Source: Mycoemilia scoparia (lineage: Eukaryota > Kickxellomycota > Kickxellomycetes > Kickxellales > Kickxellaceae). Taken from it: DNA of 21,194 nt. Below the pieces are notes generated by a model that saw only the letters and a program-made list of their open reading frames with translations, ran no database searches and was not told the DNA's origin. Shown in pieces: positions 8,586 through 18,237 of this stretch. Location of the stretch: the NCBI GenBank assembly GCA_027575805.1, contig JANBPU010000269.1:1-21194 (forward strand). The letters run 5' to 3'. Position 1 is the first letter of the stretch; every line of letters begins with the position of its first letter. The position numbers and the translations under genes are program-made.

Positions 8586-11144
8586 TCAGTGAGATCGATT
8601 AGGTAATACTGTAGCCTGCAAACTTCCTCCACTTCCACCATTATTATTATTGTTGTTGTTACTGTTGTTATCTTCATTAGAATATGAAGATTGCTGTTGT
8701 AAATATCCACCTCCACCACTACCAGTGTTAGTAGACGCCGTTGCTCCACCAGAGTTGTTGCTGTTGTTTTGCATGTGGCCTAACGTTGGACTAGCCGAAA
8801 GTGGATGTTGGTGATGGTGTTGTTGTTGTTGTTGAAATTGACAACTTCCTACTGAATTATTACCACCTGTTGATGATGATGAAGATTCCAAGATTCTGTT
8901 GATGTTGAATCCGAAATCTGAATGAGATCCACCGGCCTGTTGTTGGTGTTGGTATTGAGTATGATGATGGTAATTATTTGAAGAATGGAATTCTCCGCCA
9001 CTACTACCTCCTCCCCCTCCTCCACCATATCCATCTAATGTAGTTGTTGTTGTATTAGTAGAAATTGACGCAGCAGCAGCAGCAGCGGCGGCGGCGGCAG
9101 CGGCAGCTGATGTAACATCTCCTCCTCCTCCAGTACTATGAGAGGAATTACTGAATGGATCAGTAGCAGATGCTGGAGCAGAATGAGAATTCGAAGAAAC
9201 CACCGGGAAAGGAATAGACGGAGATACCGAGGAATTTGTATTATTTGGATAAGTATTATGCATTGTTAATGATGGCATAATTCCGGTTGTTGTAATTGTA
9301 GGTTTAACCATGCCACCGCCGCTCCCACCAATACTTGTAGTAGTAGTTACAGCTGCTGAAGTGATAGTAGAAGATGTAGCTGCAGCAGTAGTGGAAGCTG
9401 AAGTGGCTGCTGCAGAAGTTGATGTTGATGAAGATGTTGATGCCATAGCACTATTTGATCTACACCTCTTTACCATGGAATGTCTCTTGAGAGCATCCGA
9501 TCTTCCAAAACTCTTTCCACATTTCTCGCACCTATGAGGCTTAATTCCCGAATGAATCTTGACATGGCGTTTGAGGTCATGGTTTCGACTGAAACTTTGG
9601 TCACAGGTTGGGCATTTAAATGGCCGGGCGGGGGAGACGAAATGGCGAACTGGCGGGTAAGAACCGTAGGGTACGTAGCGAGCTGAAATTGGAGCTGTGG
9701 CTCCAGCTGCTGCTGCTGCTGCGGCGGCGGCGGCAGGGTGGTAATAGGGATACACTGGGCCGGCAGCGGCAGGATGTCCAGCATGAGGATGGTGCTGTAG
9801 TACCCCACCAGCTGGATGATGATGATGATGATGTTGTTGGTGGTGGTGTGGACCGCCGCCACCTCTCATATAAGCTGAATATGGAGATGTCGTAGTATTT
9901 AGCCCACCAACAACACCACTACTGTTTGGTGGAGTATGTTGACCACTTCCCCCATTGATCTGGGATGAAGCTCCAGTAGTGTTGGCAGTAGAAGTAGCAG
10001 GGTTTTGCATCATACCGACAGCTGATGCATAGAACGGTGAGATTCCTTGGGCAGCTACAGTTGATGCGGCTGATACAGCCGTGGTTGAATTGATTCCTCC
10101 GCCAGTTCTATAATAGTTTGGTGGGGTTGATGATGATGATTGCTGTTGCTGTTGGATAAATGAACCCGATGCACCATAAGCAGCACCTGCTGGTGCAGCA
10201 CCTCCAAGTGCAGTAGCGGCGGCAGCAGCAGCGGCGCCCATAGATTGGCCGTGGTGGTGATATGTAGTAGTGGCACCCCCATTTCCAAGGGCAGGAGATT
10301 TATTCAGTGCTGATGCACTATAGGCGCTGTTTAGGTCAAGCGCCGATGGTTGGAAATGCTGGTTGTGGTGGTGGTGGTGGTAATGTGGGCTAGATGTGAA
10401 TGAATTTGAAGTTACCATTCCACCTGGAGCTGAAACTCCTCCGCCACCTATCGTATTGGTTTGGGCGGTGGTATTTGCTAAGGATGGGTCAAGTTGCAAG
10501 GACTGTGTAATAGAATCTCCTCCCCCGGCAGCAGCTGCAGCTGCAGCAGCCGCGGCGGCGGCTATTTGGTCAGCTGGAGATGAAGACGAGGTTACGCTGT
10601 AATTGTGTGACATGTTGTGATGGTGGTGTTGCTGCTGCTGATGTTGGCCAGCCGAGGTGGTGGAGTTGCTGTTGTGGTGGTGGTTGTTGTTGGTGGTGGT
10701 GGTGTTCATTGATAACATTGGGGTCTTAAAGAACATGTTGAGGGCACTATCGTCAACCGATGAAGTAGTGGCCGTTGTTGCGATGGCGTTGTTGTTTGCT
10801 GTAGAAGTCGACGTGGTGGTGGTGGCAGAGTTCATATGAGAAGGAATATGGAAAGTTTCTGAAGGAGAATTACCACCACTAGAAGGCAAAGTATTAGTAG
10901 TAGAGTTTGGGGTGGTTGTGGAATAATAATAGTTTGTGGTCGCTGCTGATGATGTTGAATCGGCACCAGTGGTATTAGTTGAAGTTGTTGTTGTTGTTGT
11001 TGCTAAGGCACCGTGACGATTGAGATGGTTGAGGTGACTGTTGTCGTGGCTGTGATGGTTGTGGTGATGATACAAGGCCTGTGATGTTGATGATTGATTA
11101 GTCAAAGCTGATATGTATCTATGAGTATTGTCTTGTAAAGCCAT
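8586..11144 (-). CDS. C2H2 zinc-finger transcription factor rich in homopolymer tracts
   Basis: This is one uninterrupted frame of 852 codons. The only recognisable domain is a pair of tandem zinc fingers at about 509-561. Finger 1 is classical C2H2: C511, C514, H527 and H531, with recognition residues in SRNHDLKRH. Finger 2 has C539, C542 and H555 but ends in C561 after five residues (RHSMVKRC), making it C2HC. The linker is HSGIKPHR rather than TGEKP. This finger pair with DALKRH...KRC is typical of fungal DNA-binding regulators. Flanks are low complexity: poly-Ala (about 13 Ala at 195-207 and three more tracts), His-, Gln-, Asn-, Ser/Thr- and Gly-rich runs, as in disordered activation regions. 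The start is the first ATG after an in-frame stop about 85 nt upstream. It lies tail to tail with the GNL1 gene. The protein is presumably nuclear; targets are unknown. A small intron removing repeat sequence cannot be excluded. Confidence 0.9.
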   Translation of the reverse strand: MALQDNTHRYISALTNQSSTSQALYHHHNHHSHDNSHLNHLNRHGALATTTTTTSTNTTGADSTSSAATTNYYYSTTTPNSTTNTLPSSGGNSPSETFHIPSHMNSATTTTSTSTANNNAIATTATTSSVDDSALNMFFKTPMLSMNTTTTNNNHHHNSNSTTSAGQHQQQQHHHHNMSHNYSVTSSSSPADQIAAAAAAAAAAAAGGGDSITQSLQLDPSLANTTAQTNTIGGGGVSAPGGMVTSNSFTSSPHYHHHHHNQHFQPSALDLNSAYSASALNKSPALGNGGATTTYHHHGQSMGAAAAAAATALGGAAPAGAAYGASGSFIQQQQQSSSSTPPNYYRTGGGINSTTAVSAASTVAAQGISPFYASAVGMMQNPATSTANTTGASSQINGGSGQHTPPNSSGVVGGLNTTTSPYSAYMRGGGGPHHHQQHHHHHHPAGGVLQHHPHAGHPAAAGPVYPYYHPAAAAAAAAAAGATAPISARYVPYGSYPPVRHFVSPARPFKCPTCDQSFSRNHDLKRHVKIHSGIKPHRCEKCGKSFGRSDALKRHSMVKRCRSNSAMASTSSSTSTSAAATSASTTAAATSSTITSAAVTTTTSIGGSGGGMVKPTITTTGIMPSLTMHNTYPNNTNSSVSPSIPFPVVSSNSHSAPASATDPFSNSSHSTGGGGDVTSAAAAAAAAAAAAASISTNTTTTTLDGYGGGGGGGSSGGEFHSSNNYHHHTQYQHQQQAGGSHSDFGFNINRILESSSSSTGGNNSVGSCQFQQQQQHHHQHPLSASPTLGHMQNNSNNSGGATASTNTGSGGGGYLQQQSSYSNEDNNSNNNNNNNGGSGGSLQATVLPNRSH

Positions 11145-11255
11145 AGAAGAACAGTTTAAAAATATGTGGGAGAAAGGGTGGGAGGAGGATTTTGAGGAAG
11201 CTGGAGGTTGGATGTGTGTTCTCTCAACAATCTATGCAGTATCTCTATCTACCTT

Positions 11256-11276
11256 TTTATATTTATATAAATATGT
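11256..11276 (-). promoter_or_regulatory. Possible TATA box of the zinc-finger gene
   Basis: Read on the minus strand, this stretch contains TATTTATATAAATATAAA, about 115-130 bp upstream of the start codon. Position and sequence suit a TATA element, but AT-rich runs are common nearby. The dense CT/CA-rich sequence further upstream could mean a longer leader with another start site. Confidence 0.3.
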
Positions 11277-12094
11277 GGTGAATAGCGACGGTGGTGATGG
11301 TACGAGGAGATTTGGTGAGAAAATGGGCACTCAATCAGAGTTAAGCAGTATGGTGGTGGTGGTGGTGGTGATGATGATGTGGATCAAATATCGATATAAA
11401 TTAGACGACCCTCAGCAACAATAGTAATGGAGATGTGTTGCGTGGATATAACCTTGTACAAGGAATTGTTGTATTGTGTTTGAGTAGTGGTGGTTATTTA
11501 ACTGATAAAAATAGAGACGCGCAAACACCGAAGAAGAACGAAAGAACGGCCGGATCAGTCAATGCTGGCGCTGGCGTGTGGTTTGCAATTACTCCTTATA
11601 TCCAAAACAATCAGCTCAAACAATAGAAGCAAAGTCCACAACGAGCAAGAGAACAAGTATAAGCCACTCGAAATCAAAAGGGAAAGTGGTGATTAATCTC
11701 TCTCTCTCTTTCAGTCCTGCTGTCCGGTTCGATGATGTGTGTGTGTGTGTGTTTAAAGAGATCGAGGTTCCAAGCCAGCAGGTCGATGTTGTTGTTAATG
11801 GAACGAATGGATTATCGACTTTGACTTCCAAATATATAAGTATATATAGTATTTACACGACGCACGACGATGTTTGTGTTTTTTATCTTCTAGGATAGCT
11901 TTCCAAATAGTCTTTTTCGCCGATAATAAAATTCTACTTTAATGTGTGGCGGCGATCGATTAGATTTCTTTATATATCAGTCTATGTAGCAAAGAATTTA
12001 TAATACATGATCCATGGTTAGTAATTCAATAGAGCTGCTACACGGCAAATATTATTTGCTGTGGCTGGGATTTTCTCCATAATCAACATGTGTA

Positions 12095-12099
<5 letters not shown>

Positions 12100-12127
<28 letters not shown>
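12100..12127 (+). repeat. (AG)n microsatellite
   Basis: About fourteen AG units. The pure purine run has mirror symmetry and could form a triplex (H-DNA). Confidence 0.85.
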
Positions 12128-12131
<4 letters not shown>

Positions 12132-12188
12132 AAAGAGAATAAATAGGACATGCAACGCACCACCAACACCAATATGAATAAATAAATA

Positions 12189-12221
12189 GTAATAATAATA
12201 ATAATAGTAGTAGTAGTAGTA
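12189..12221 (+). repeat. (AAT)n-(AGT)n compound microsatellite
   Basis: A run of AAT units passes directly into a run of AGT units, eleven in total. The minus-strand reading gives a spurious poly-Tyr frame. Confidence 0.85.
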
Positions 12222-14815
12222 AAGATTAAAGGGAAAGAGGAGAAGGGATGTAGGTGTTAGCAACAACCCATTGTGCATATGGAAATAAGACGGTGTATGA
12301 TCACCACCACCACCAGCAGCAGCAGAAACAGCTCCAAGAATGGGCGTGCTAGGCCCTGGACAAAATAAGATAATACACAATACGAAGGAAGCAAAGAGGG
12401 AAAGGGAGGGGAACATAGTGTGGATGAGGACAAGGAAGAGGGGGGACAGCTCGGCCAAACTAAATTCCAAATCCCACCCACTCACTCACAGCCAAAAAAC
12501 CACAAGACCAACGCACACTGGCACAAACACACACACAAACATAAATTCTTGCTTCCCCGATTCGGAAGATCTTTGGGCGTTCGCGGTGGATGTCATGGCT
12601 AGGCGGTAGTAAGTAACACAAGGCCGAATGTTTTACATACACACGCAGAGAGAGAGAGAGAGGGCAAAAAAAGAGGGTTAAACTCAAACTCTGTGTGTGT
12701 GTGTCCGTCATGTATCCTTTGAACGAACGGCCGCCAATCCATTAGTGTGTAGTTTTGTTGGATATCGATTGTAGTAGTGGTCTGTATAATACAGCGATTG
12801 TTAAGACCGAACCACGCACAAATAACATGGGGGTGGGGTTTCTGGCAATAACAGATGCTGCTGCTGCTGCTAATCCGCCTCATGTCTCTTTCTCTTCTCG
12901 GGGCCAACAATAGTAGTATATAATATCAATTGTGTGTGCGCGCGTCTGTGTGTGAGTGAGTGAGGAAAGTGCTTGCTGCTGATGGCCGCCCATCTATCTT
13001 TGCTGTATTGGCTGAGTGCGGGAGAGATGCAGTATTTTGACACAGTATTGTGTTTGCATGACTGCAACAGATGTGATAACGATGCTGGCCAGCTGATTGA
13101 AAGGGGGAGAGATGTGCGTGCGTGAGAAGCCAGAATGGATAGGAAAGGAAAGCGCTGGGACGGATATTTGGCTTTACCACCACATATAAACACGCAATAT
13201 TTGGAAACAAAGCAGCGAACAAAGCGAAGAAGGAGGGGGCCCACCATTGTCATGGCTGGGTACACAATCATCAATACACGCCTATGGCTGCTGCTATTCT
13301 TGTATATATCTCTCTCTTTTACCCAAAGATACGTACAAGCAAGATGTAGCAGGGGAAGAAAAGAGAGAGAGAGATGGACTGCAACAGAAGGTAATCATAC
13401 CTTTGCCCTGGCATCGAAGTGCATGTGTATGTGTGGGGGGAGAGGAGGAATAGGCTTATCATAAATAGTACCAATATCCATCCGCGTAGGAGGGGGCGGC
13501 CAAGGATATCCTCCTCTTCTGGTGGCTGCCGTAAATTAATGGTGGTGAGGGATCTGCCAAAACTAGGGCCATCGCCTTAGATTTATTGGAGTGAGGGAAT
13601 GAATGAGTGAGTGTGCGAATTGTTGGAAGTCAATTGAGGAGATGGAAAAAGGATTGAATGTTACACAGAAGCAATGCCACCGCAGCACGTACGCACGTAT
13701 GTACATACATGCCACATATTGCAATCGATGCAAAGCAGCAGCACACCAGCAACTTTAATGGCCATAGAGAAATACCCAATAGTTGTGGTGATTTTGGTTA
13801 TGTGTGCTGGGTGATGGCGTGGTGGTGGTGGTAGTAGCCATAGGTTTGGGGTAAGGAGTAAATGGATGTGTTGTGCCAGGTCAAAGCAATGGCTTGGACC
13901 GACCAAACAAATCTAAAGACATGGCCGGTCTGTGTCTGAGGCCGTAGTGGTAGCGGATACATAGTCTCAAGCAAAAGTGCAGGTGTGGCGTAGCAGCAGT
14001 GGGGTGACGATGAGGCGAGTTGGTGTAAAAATAATACATGTAACAAATAAGCTGTGTATAATTACCTTTCTTTCAATAAAACTTGTTTACGAGATGCACG
14101 AAAACAAAGGTTATCAATAGTTCTCTTGGCTGGTCGGCGACGGTCCGAGATATGTGATATATGTGTGTGTGTGTGTTTAGGTGTAACGAGATAAAGTGGC
14201 GCGTGCTTGGGTGCAAGGCTTGATGGTGTATATGGCTGTGCTGATCAAGAATCACACAGACACGCCAACTCTTTTGCCTTACTGCTGGTGGTGCTGGTGT
14301 TTTAAGCTTGTCCCAACCGCTTGGTAAGCCTATCGGGTTTATATCAAGATTTTATGTGTGTGGACTATAGCAACGAGTCAACGAGTGAAGCTTGCTCAGA
14401 ATAAAAGCCTGTAGTTTCGTAGTAATATTATCGTCGATGCTGAAGTAAGCTTGTTTAATCGTGATATATTACAAGCTCCCGTGTGTTGGTGGCTGTAATG
14501 GATAAGGTACTGCTGCTACTTGGTGTTAATAGTGATAGAATATAAAAGCAGCAGGGACCTGTTGTCTATGCAAATAATTGAATGAATAAAAAGAAAAGGG
14601 AAAAAGTGAGAGATAAAGAAGTGGTAATGAAAAAAGGGAACAGAATGGCTTTTAACCTCTGTAACTAACGTTGTAATGCCGATGGTAATAATGTGTGTGT
14701 GTGAGAATCAAAGTGGAGAGAAGAGTTGGTGAAGAAGTAACTGGGGTTTAAATATATAATCTCAATCTCTCTCCCAATTTCAATCTGGGATAAAAGAAAG
14801 TACCGGGCAAAGGGG

Positions 14816-14816
14816 G

Positions 14817-14849
<33 letters not shown>
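14816..14849 (+). repeat. (GACA)n microsatellite
   Basis: About eight tetranucleotide units, one of the longest pure tetranucleotide arrays in the window. Its complement is the TCTG/TGTC unit seen at 6161, near 15970 and near 18905. Confidence 0.9.
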
Positions 14850-14851
<2 letters not shown>

Positions 14852-15075
14852 TGTACCTGCTCCACCCTCCCACGTACAAACGTACACGCACACACATATG
14901 CACATTCAGTGTCGTCTGTCAGAAAGAGACTGAAATATTGCTGTTACATGTTAACAAACATATGGGCTAAGCAGGTGAGCTAATGATAGTAAAAGAAGCG
15001 GAACTATAGTAGTTTTTCATGGATGTAGTGGTGGTAGTAGGCTGTGAAAAAATTGTCTTGTGTGTGTGATGTAAC

Positions 15076-15100
15076 GGGGAGGGGGGAGGAGAGGGGAGGG
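15076..15100 (+). other. Potential G-quadruplex, plus strand
   Basis: Four G runs (GGGG, GGGGGG, GGGG, GGG) are separated by loops of 1, 6 and 1 nt, satisfying the G3+N1-7 rule. The complement could form an i-motif. It lies 430 bp from an opposite-strand G4 motif. Confidence 0.7.
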
Positions 15101-15319
15101 TAAGTTCCAAATCCATAAACTACCGGGATATCTGGGTTTTTCCTATGCGAAATGGCGAGAAATGTAAGAGTGTGTAGTATGTAAAGGGCCAAGCTTCTCT
15201 GTCTGTCTATCTTTCGTTCTCTATCTATTTACACACATACGTACGCACATAGAAACCTCAAGCGCAGCAGCATGCCTGGTTCTTTGTCTGGTGAGTGTGT
15301 GAGCGAACAGTGAGATGGT

Positions 15320-15337
15320 GCTGCTGCTGCTGCTGCT
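15320..15337 (+). repeat. (GCT)n microsatellite
   Basis: Six GCT units in non-coding sequence. A minus-strand reading gives a spurious poly-Ala frame. Confidence 0.85.
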
Positions 15338-15480
15338 ACACACAAAAAAACCAAAGAGTGCGTTACTATCCTAACTACTACGACTGAAGCAGAAAAAGCA
15401 GTTGCCCAATATAGACAACACAAAATGCCCCGATGTCACGCTGGGTGTGTGTCACAGCACAATTGAAGTCTGTGATATGC

Positions 15481-15540
15481 AGGGGGGGTGGTGAGTGGAG
15501 TGCCTGCCATTAAGCCGCCGGGGGGATCATACCACCCCCT
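15481..15540. repeat. G/C-rich inverted repeat
   Basis: AGGGGGGGTGGT at the left pairs with ACCACCCCCT at 15531-15540 across about 40 bp. The spacer contains GCCGCCGGGGGGATC. The right arm overlaps the minus-strand G4 motif, so hairpin and quadruplex forms would compete. Confidence 0.6.
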
Positions 15541-15551
15541 CCCTCCCTCCC
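15535..15551 (-). other. Potential G-quadruplex with single-base loops, minus strand
   Basis: The minus strand reads GGGAGGGAGGGAGGGGG: four G runs with 1-nt A loops, the class known to be most stable. It sits where plus-strand composition changes from purine-rich to pyrimidine-rich. Confidence 0.75.
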
Positions 15552-16608
15552 TTTACCTTCCTTTCTTCTTTATTTCGCTATTTCTTTCTTCATGTATCCC
15601 ACACTCTCCAATACCATGGGTCTCTCACCCTAAGCCCATACAAACATCCAAATTCTTTTTCTTCACCAGAAAGCGCTGCAGTTAATAGCACCAATACCAT
15701 TAGCATCATTATCATCATCATTGCACAGAATCCCAAAGGCATCAATCAACCACAGCAACTTTCTGCTTTGACAAAAGACTTCCACATCTACCATTAATCT
15801 GTCCTTCGAGCCATACCTCATATATACATACATTGATACATATGTAAGTTAGTCTAGAGCCACCTGAAGATAACATCATCGACATCAGCCTATCTTTATC
15901 TGTTTGTTTAGATAAATACACGCCACGACTTCCTTCTATCCATACATCCATCTACATGCCTGCCTGCCTGTCTGTCTGTCTCTGCCCGTATTTATTTATT
16001 GGAATGCAATTCCAAAGGATTTCTCCATCACCGACATTACATTATAATGTTTGTTCATAAACACATACACAATGTTTGCCAAGCAATTGCCTCCTTTTTT
16101 AAAGCAATGTGACTCAAAGACAAACCCTCTTCCTCCACAACTCCACCTCCACAGCTTTCTACACATATATATCCATGCCACCATTATCTTGAAGAACCAT
16201 TAAAACCCAAAATAACCAGATTGAAGAGAAAAAGGCGGTTAGAATCATTGACCACAGAGCAGCTATCATAACCACCCCACCCCACCCCCACACCATACCA
16301 TACCAGCAACCAAATCACAAGATAGGAAACTATAGACTTTGTTCTCTTCTCTTTTTTGGTTCTCTATCAATGTACTATCTTGGCAAATCCAACAAACACG
16401 CACCCATTATCTATCAATATATATCCCACTTATACTACTACAATGCAATATATATGATGAAATTTTACTTGAGATCAGGTGCGAAATAGACAAAAGTGGG
16501 ACCTTGGGTTTCAGCCCAATCATCGGTCATTTTCTATGTGACTCCTAGGGAGAGGCCATTTTGCCCAAAGCCTTGTGAACAATTTTGACCATATAGACAA
16601 TATGATAG

Positions 16609-16629
16609 ACACACACACACACACACACA
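16609..16629 (+). repeat. (CA)n microsatellite
   Basis: About ten CA units in non-coding sequence. A second run is at 17257-17274. Confidence 0.85.
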
Positions 16630-16993
16630 TATGTAGGCAATCTATAGTTGTTCAATTCTTTGAAAAATCTTTAGCACCACCAAAAATAACCATCTTTCTC
16701 TGAGGAGGGAGCGTGTATATACACCAAAAGCATCTAATAACGATACTCTTTAGTTTTTTTTAAAACTCTGTCGTCTTTCTTCCCCACATCAAATCGCATC
16801 ACATCACATCACACCAAATCGTGCTGCTGTTACTATGACCCTATATCTGGCTTATGATATGTGAGTGGTTTGATGCATAGATTTTTCATTTGATCTTGGT
16901 AGTCATAATATGTACCTATACATATATTTGCTTTCTAGCTGTTGTTCTGATTTATATATCTGTGTCTCTGTCCCCCAAAAATTATCCTGCTGC

Positions 16994-16996
<3 letters not shown>

Positions 16997-17026
<30 letters not shown>
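16997..17026 (+). repeat. (AT)n microsatellite
   Basis: Fifteen AT units, self-complementary and cruciform-prone. This is the longest pure AT run noticed in the window. Confidence 0.9.
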
Positions 17027-17028
<2 letters not shown>

Positions 17029-17573
17029 GCACAATCAATCAACGGTTTAATAAATGCAGAGCAGCAGGCTGTAACATGAATGGGTATAATATAAATGTCA
17101 TGTCGTGTTATTAACTCTTGACGGGTTATAATATAAATTATTGGTTGGCCTATTTTATATATTTCAATACTTTATCAGAAATAAAAATAAAGTATAGTCT
17201 ATTATAATACTTGCACTTGAAGTAATATGGGCGATATGTAAGCTAAAAAGCATACCCACACACACACACACACAGAAATACAAATTTTTAAAAAATGGAG
17301 AGTGAGTGGACGAGGGCTGAAAAATAATATTAGATTGATATATATATACACACAGCAATAGCAACACTTTGTATGACCTGGTGGGGACACAGAGACAAAA
17401 GCGTGGAAACACCAAAAGTTGGACTCAACCAGTCAGTTGGGACGATGTGGATGTGGAGATGGAGGGTGAGTCTATGCTTCTATTGATAAAAAATCAATAG
17501 TTTTGGTGTGTGGTACTCGTAGCCTTACACGCACACATATTGACAGCGCATTGAATAATGGTTGGTGATTGAC

Positions 17574-17608
17574 AATAATAATAATAATGATAATAATAAT
17601 AATAGTAA
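17574..17608 (+). repeat. (AAT)n microsatellite
   Basis: About eleven AAT units with GAT and AGT interruptions. Confidence 0.85.
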
Positions 17609-17935
17609 TCAAGCAAGCCAGGCGGCGCAAAAAAGGTTCCTTTTCAAATCTCAATTTGTATGTATCAAAGCGTATAATTTTCAACTCACCTGTTTCTATC
17701 CATACACATGGGAACCTCAACTATCATGTCTTTTCAGACCTATTCTTATTTTTATTTTCCATATGTAAGAAAAATAAAAGGCATGGTACTCAGCGCCTCC
17801 TTCACTTCTTCCAATATATTTTTTTTTCATTTCCTTACTCCCACCACCACCACCACCCAGATTCTTTCCATTATTACTATGGCTCAGCATTTAGATATGT
17901 ATGTAAAAGTAAATTGAACTTTTTTATTCACACGA

Positions 17936-18034
17936 TGATGGCCAAATGTCGTGGTGCGTTTGTGTATGGCTGGATTTATACAAAAAGAACGCTAGTGATA
18001 TCGGATAATGAATACTTGAAGAATATTATTCAGG
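17936..18034 (+). other. Exon-like island, not assigned
   Basis: Outside the surrounding repeats, this stretch has an ATG-led frame (MMAKCRGAFVYGWIYTKRTL and onward) with mixed codons. It ends at CAG|GTATTT, a usable donor. No acceptor giving a convincing continuation was found, and no family is recognised. It could be a real short exon of an undescribed gene or chance in AT-rich DNA. Confidence 0.15.
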
Positions 18035-18123
18035 TATTTTTATATAATTCATATTGGAACTCTGGTAGTAGTGTAGTACTCTTTTTTCAACCTTTGCCTC
18101 AGCCTCTCTGTCATTTCAAAGGT

Positions 18124-18183
18124 TACTACTACTACTACTACTACTACTACTATTTCTATTTCTATTCCTCGTCGTCGTCGTCG
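18124..18183 (+). repeat. (TAC)n followed by (TCG)n tract
   Basis: A pure TAC/CTA array (18124-18151) is followed by TTTCTAT units and a (TCG)n array (18168-18183). Together they encode a spurious poly-Tyr/poly-Ser stretch within a 222-codon open frame. Confidence 0.85.
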
Positions 18184-18237
18184 TCCTCCTTCTTCTTCTA
18201 TCACTACCTTCCTCATCTCCACATATCCGCCGCTTAA

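Larger units (their letters stand above)
11145..13400. other. Upstream region or long leader of the zinc-finger gene, part 1
   Basis: No gene recognised. Simple repeats dominate: GGT units at 11351-11370, (CT)n near 11699, (TG)n at 11736-11753, (AG)n at 12100-12127, AAT/AGT units at 12189-12221, (AG)n near 12643-12661, CTG units near 12856-12871 and GT runs near 12692 and 12930. Open frames on both strands are short and built from these repeats. On the minus strand most repeats read as CT, CA or CAC, as in fungal 5' leaders, so some of this may be transcribed with the zinc-finger gene. Confidence 0.5.
13401..15480. other. Gene-free stretch, plus-strand G/purine-rich
   Basis: No gene recognised. 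G-rich clusters (near 13432, 13488 and 15076), GTG runs near 13820, (GT)n near 14162 and 14693, the (GACA)n array at 14816-14849 and GCT units at 15320-15337 are visible. Exceptions to the purine bias are short C-rich patches such as 14855-14900. A possible minus-strand splice donor (GAAAG|GTAATT) near 14065 would fit a leader intron of the zinc-finger gene but is unsupported otherwise. Confidence 0.45.
15552..17900. other. Gene-free stretch, plus-strand C/pyrimidine-rich then AT-rich
   Basis: No gene recognised. From 15552 to about 16300 the plus strand is rich in CTTTC, CCTGCCTG, CCATC and CCCCA repeats. Beyond this lie (CA)n at 16609-16629, (AT)n at 16997-17026, a nearly duplicated 16-bp word GGG(T)TATAATATAAAT at 17082 and 17123, (CA)n at 17257-17274 and AAT units at 17574-17608. 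Open frames at 15495-15797 and 17569-18237 are largely repeat-encoded and not accepted as genes. Confidence 0.5.

Noticed and set aside
9310..9895. Plus-strand and alternate minus-strand frames inside the zinc-finger gene
   Set aside because: They are antisense or shifted shadows of its low-complexity coding sequence. The frame holding the zinc fingers is clearly the real one.
11720..11780. tRNA-like GGTTCGA word
   Set aside because: No acceptor stem, anticodon arm or matching D arm could be drawn around it.
13135..13464. A 109-codon plus-strand frame with a Leu-rich stretch resembling a signal peptide
   Set aside because: The hydrophobic part is coded by a CT-rich repeat (TATATCTCTCTCTTTTAC) and the rest has Arg/Lys runs from AGAGAG repeats. 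There is no family resemblance and no supporting splice or start context.
14816..14849. Regular short repeats suggesting a CRISPR-like array
   Set aside because: It is a pure tetranucleotide microsatellite without spacers, in a eukaryotic context.
15495..15797. A 100-codon plus-strand frame rich in Ser, Phe, Pro and Ile
   Set aside because: It is mostly a translation of CCCT, CTTT and ATC simple repeats; overlapping frames are equally open.
17569..18237. A 222-codon plus-strand frame
   Set aside because: Its length comes from AAT, CCA, TAC and TCG microsatellites that lack stops. Only the short stretch at 17936-18034 has mixed codons and is listed separately at low confidence.
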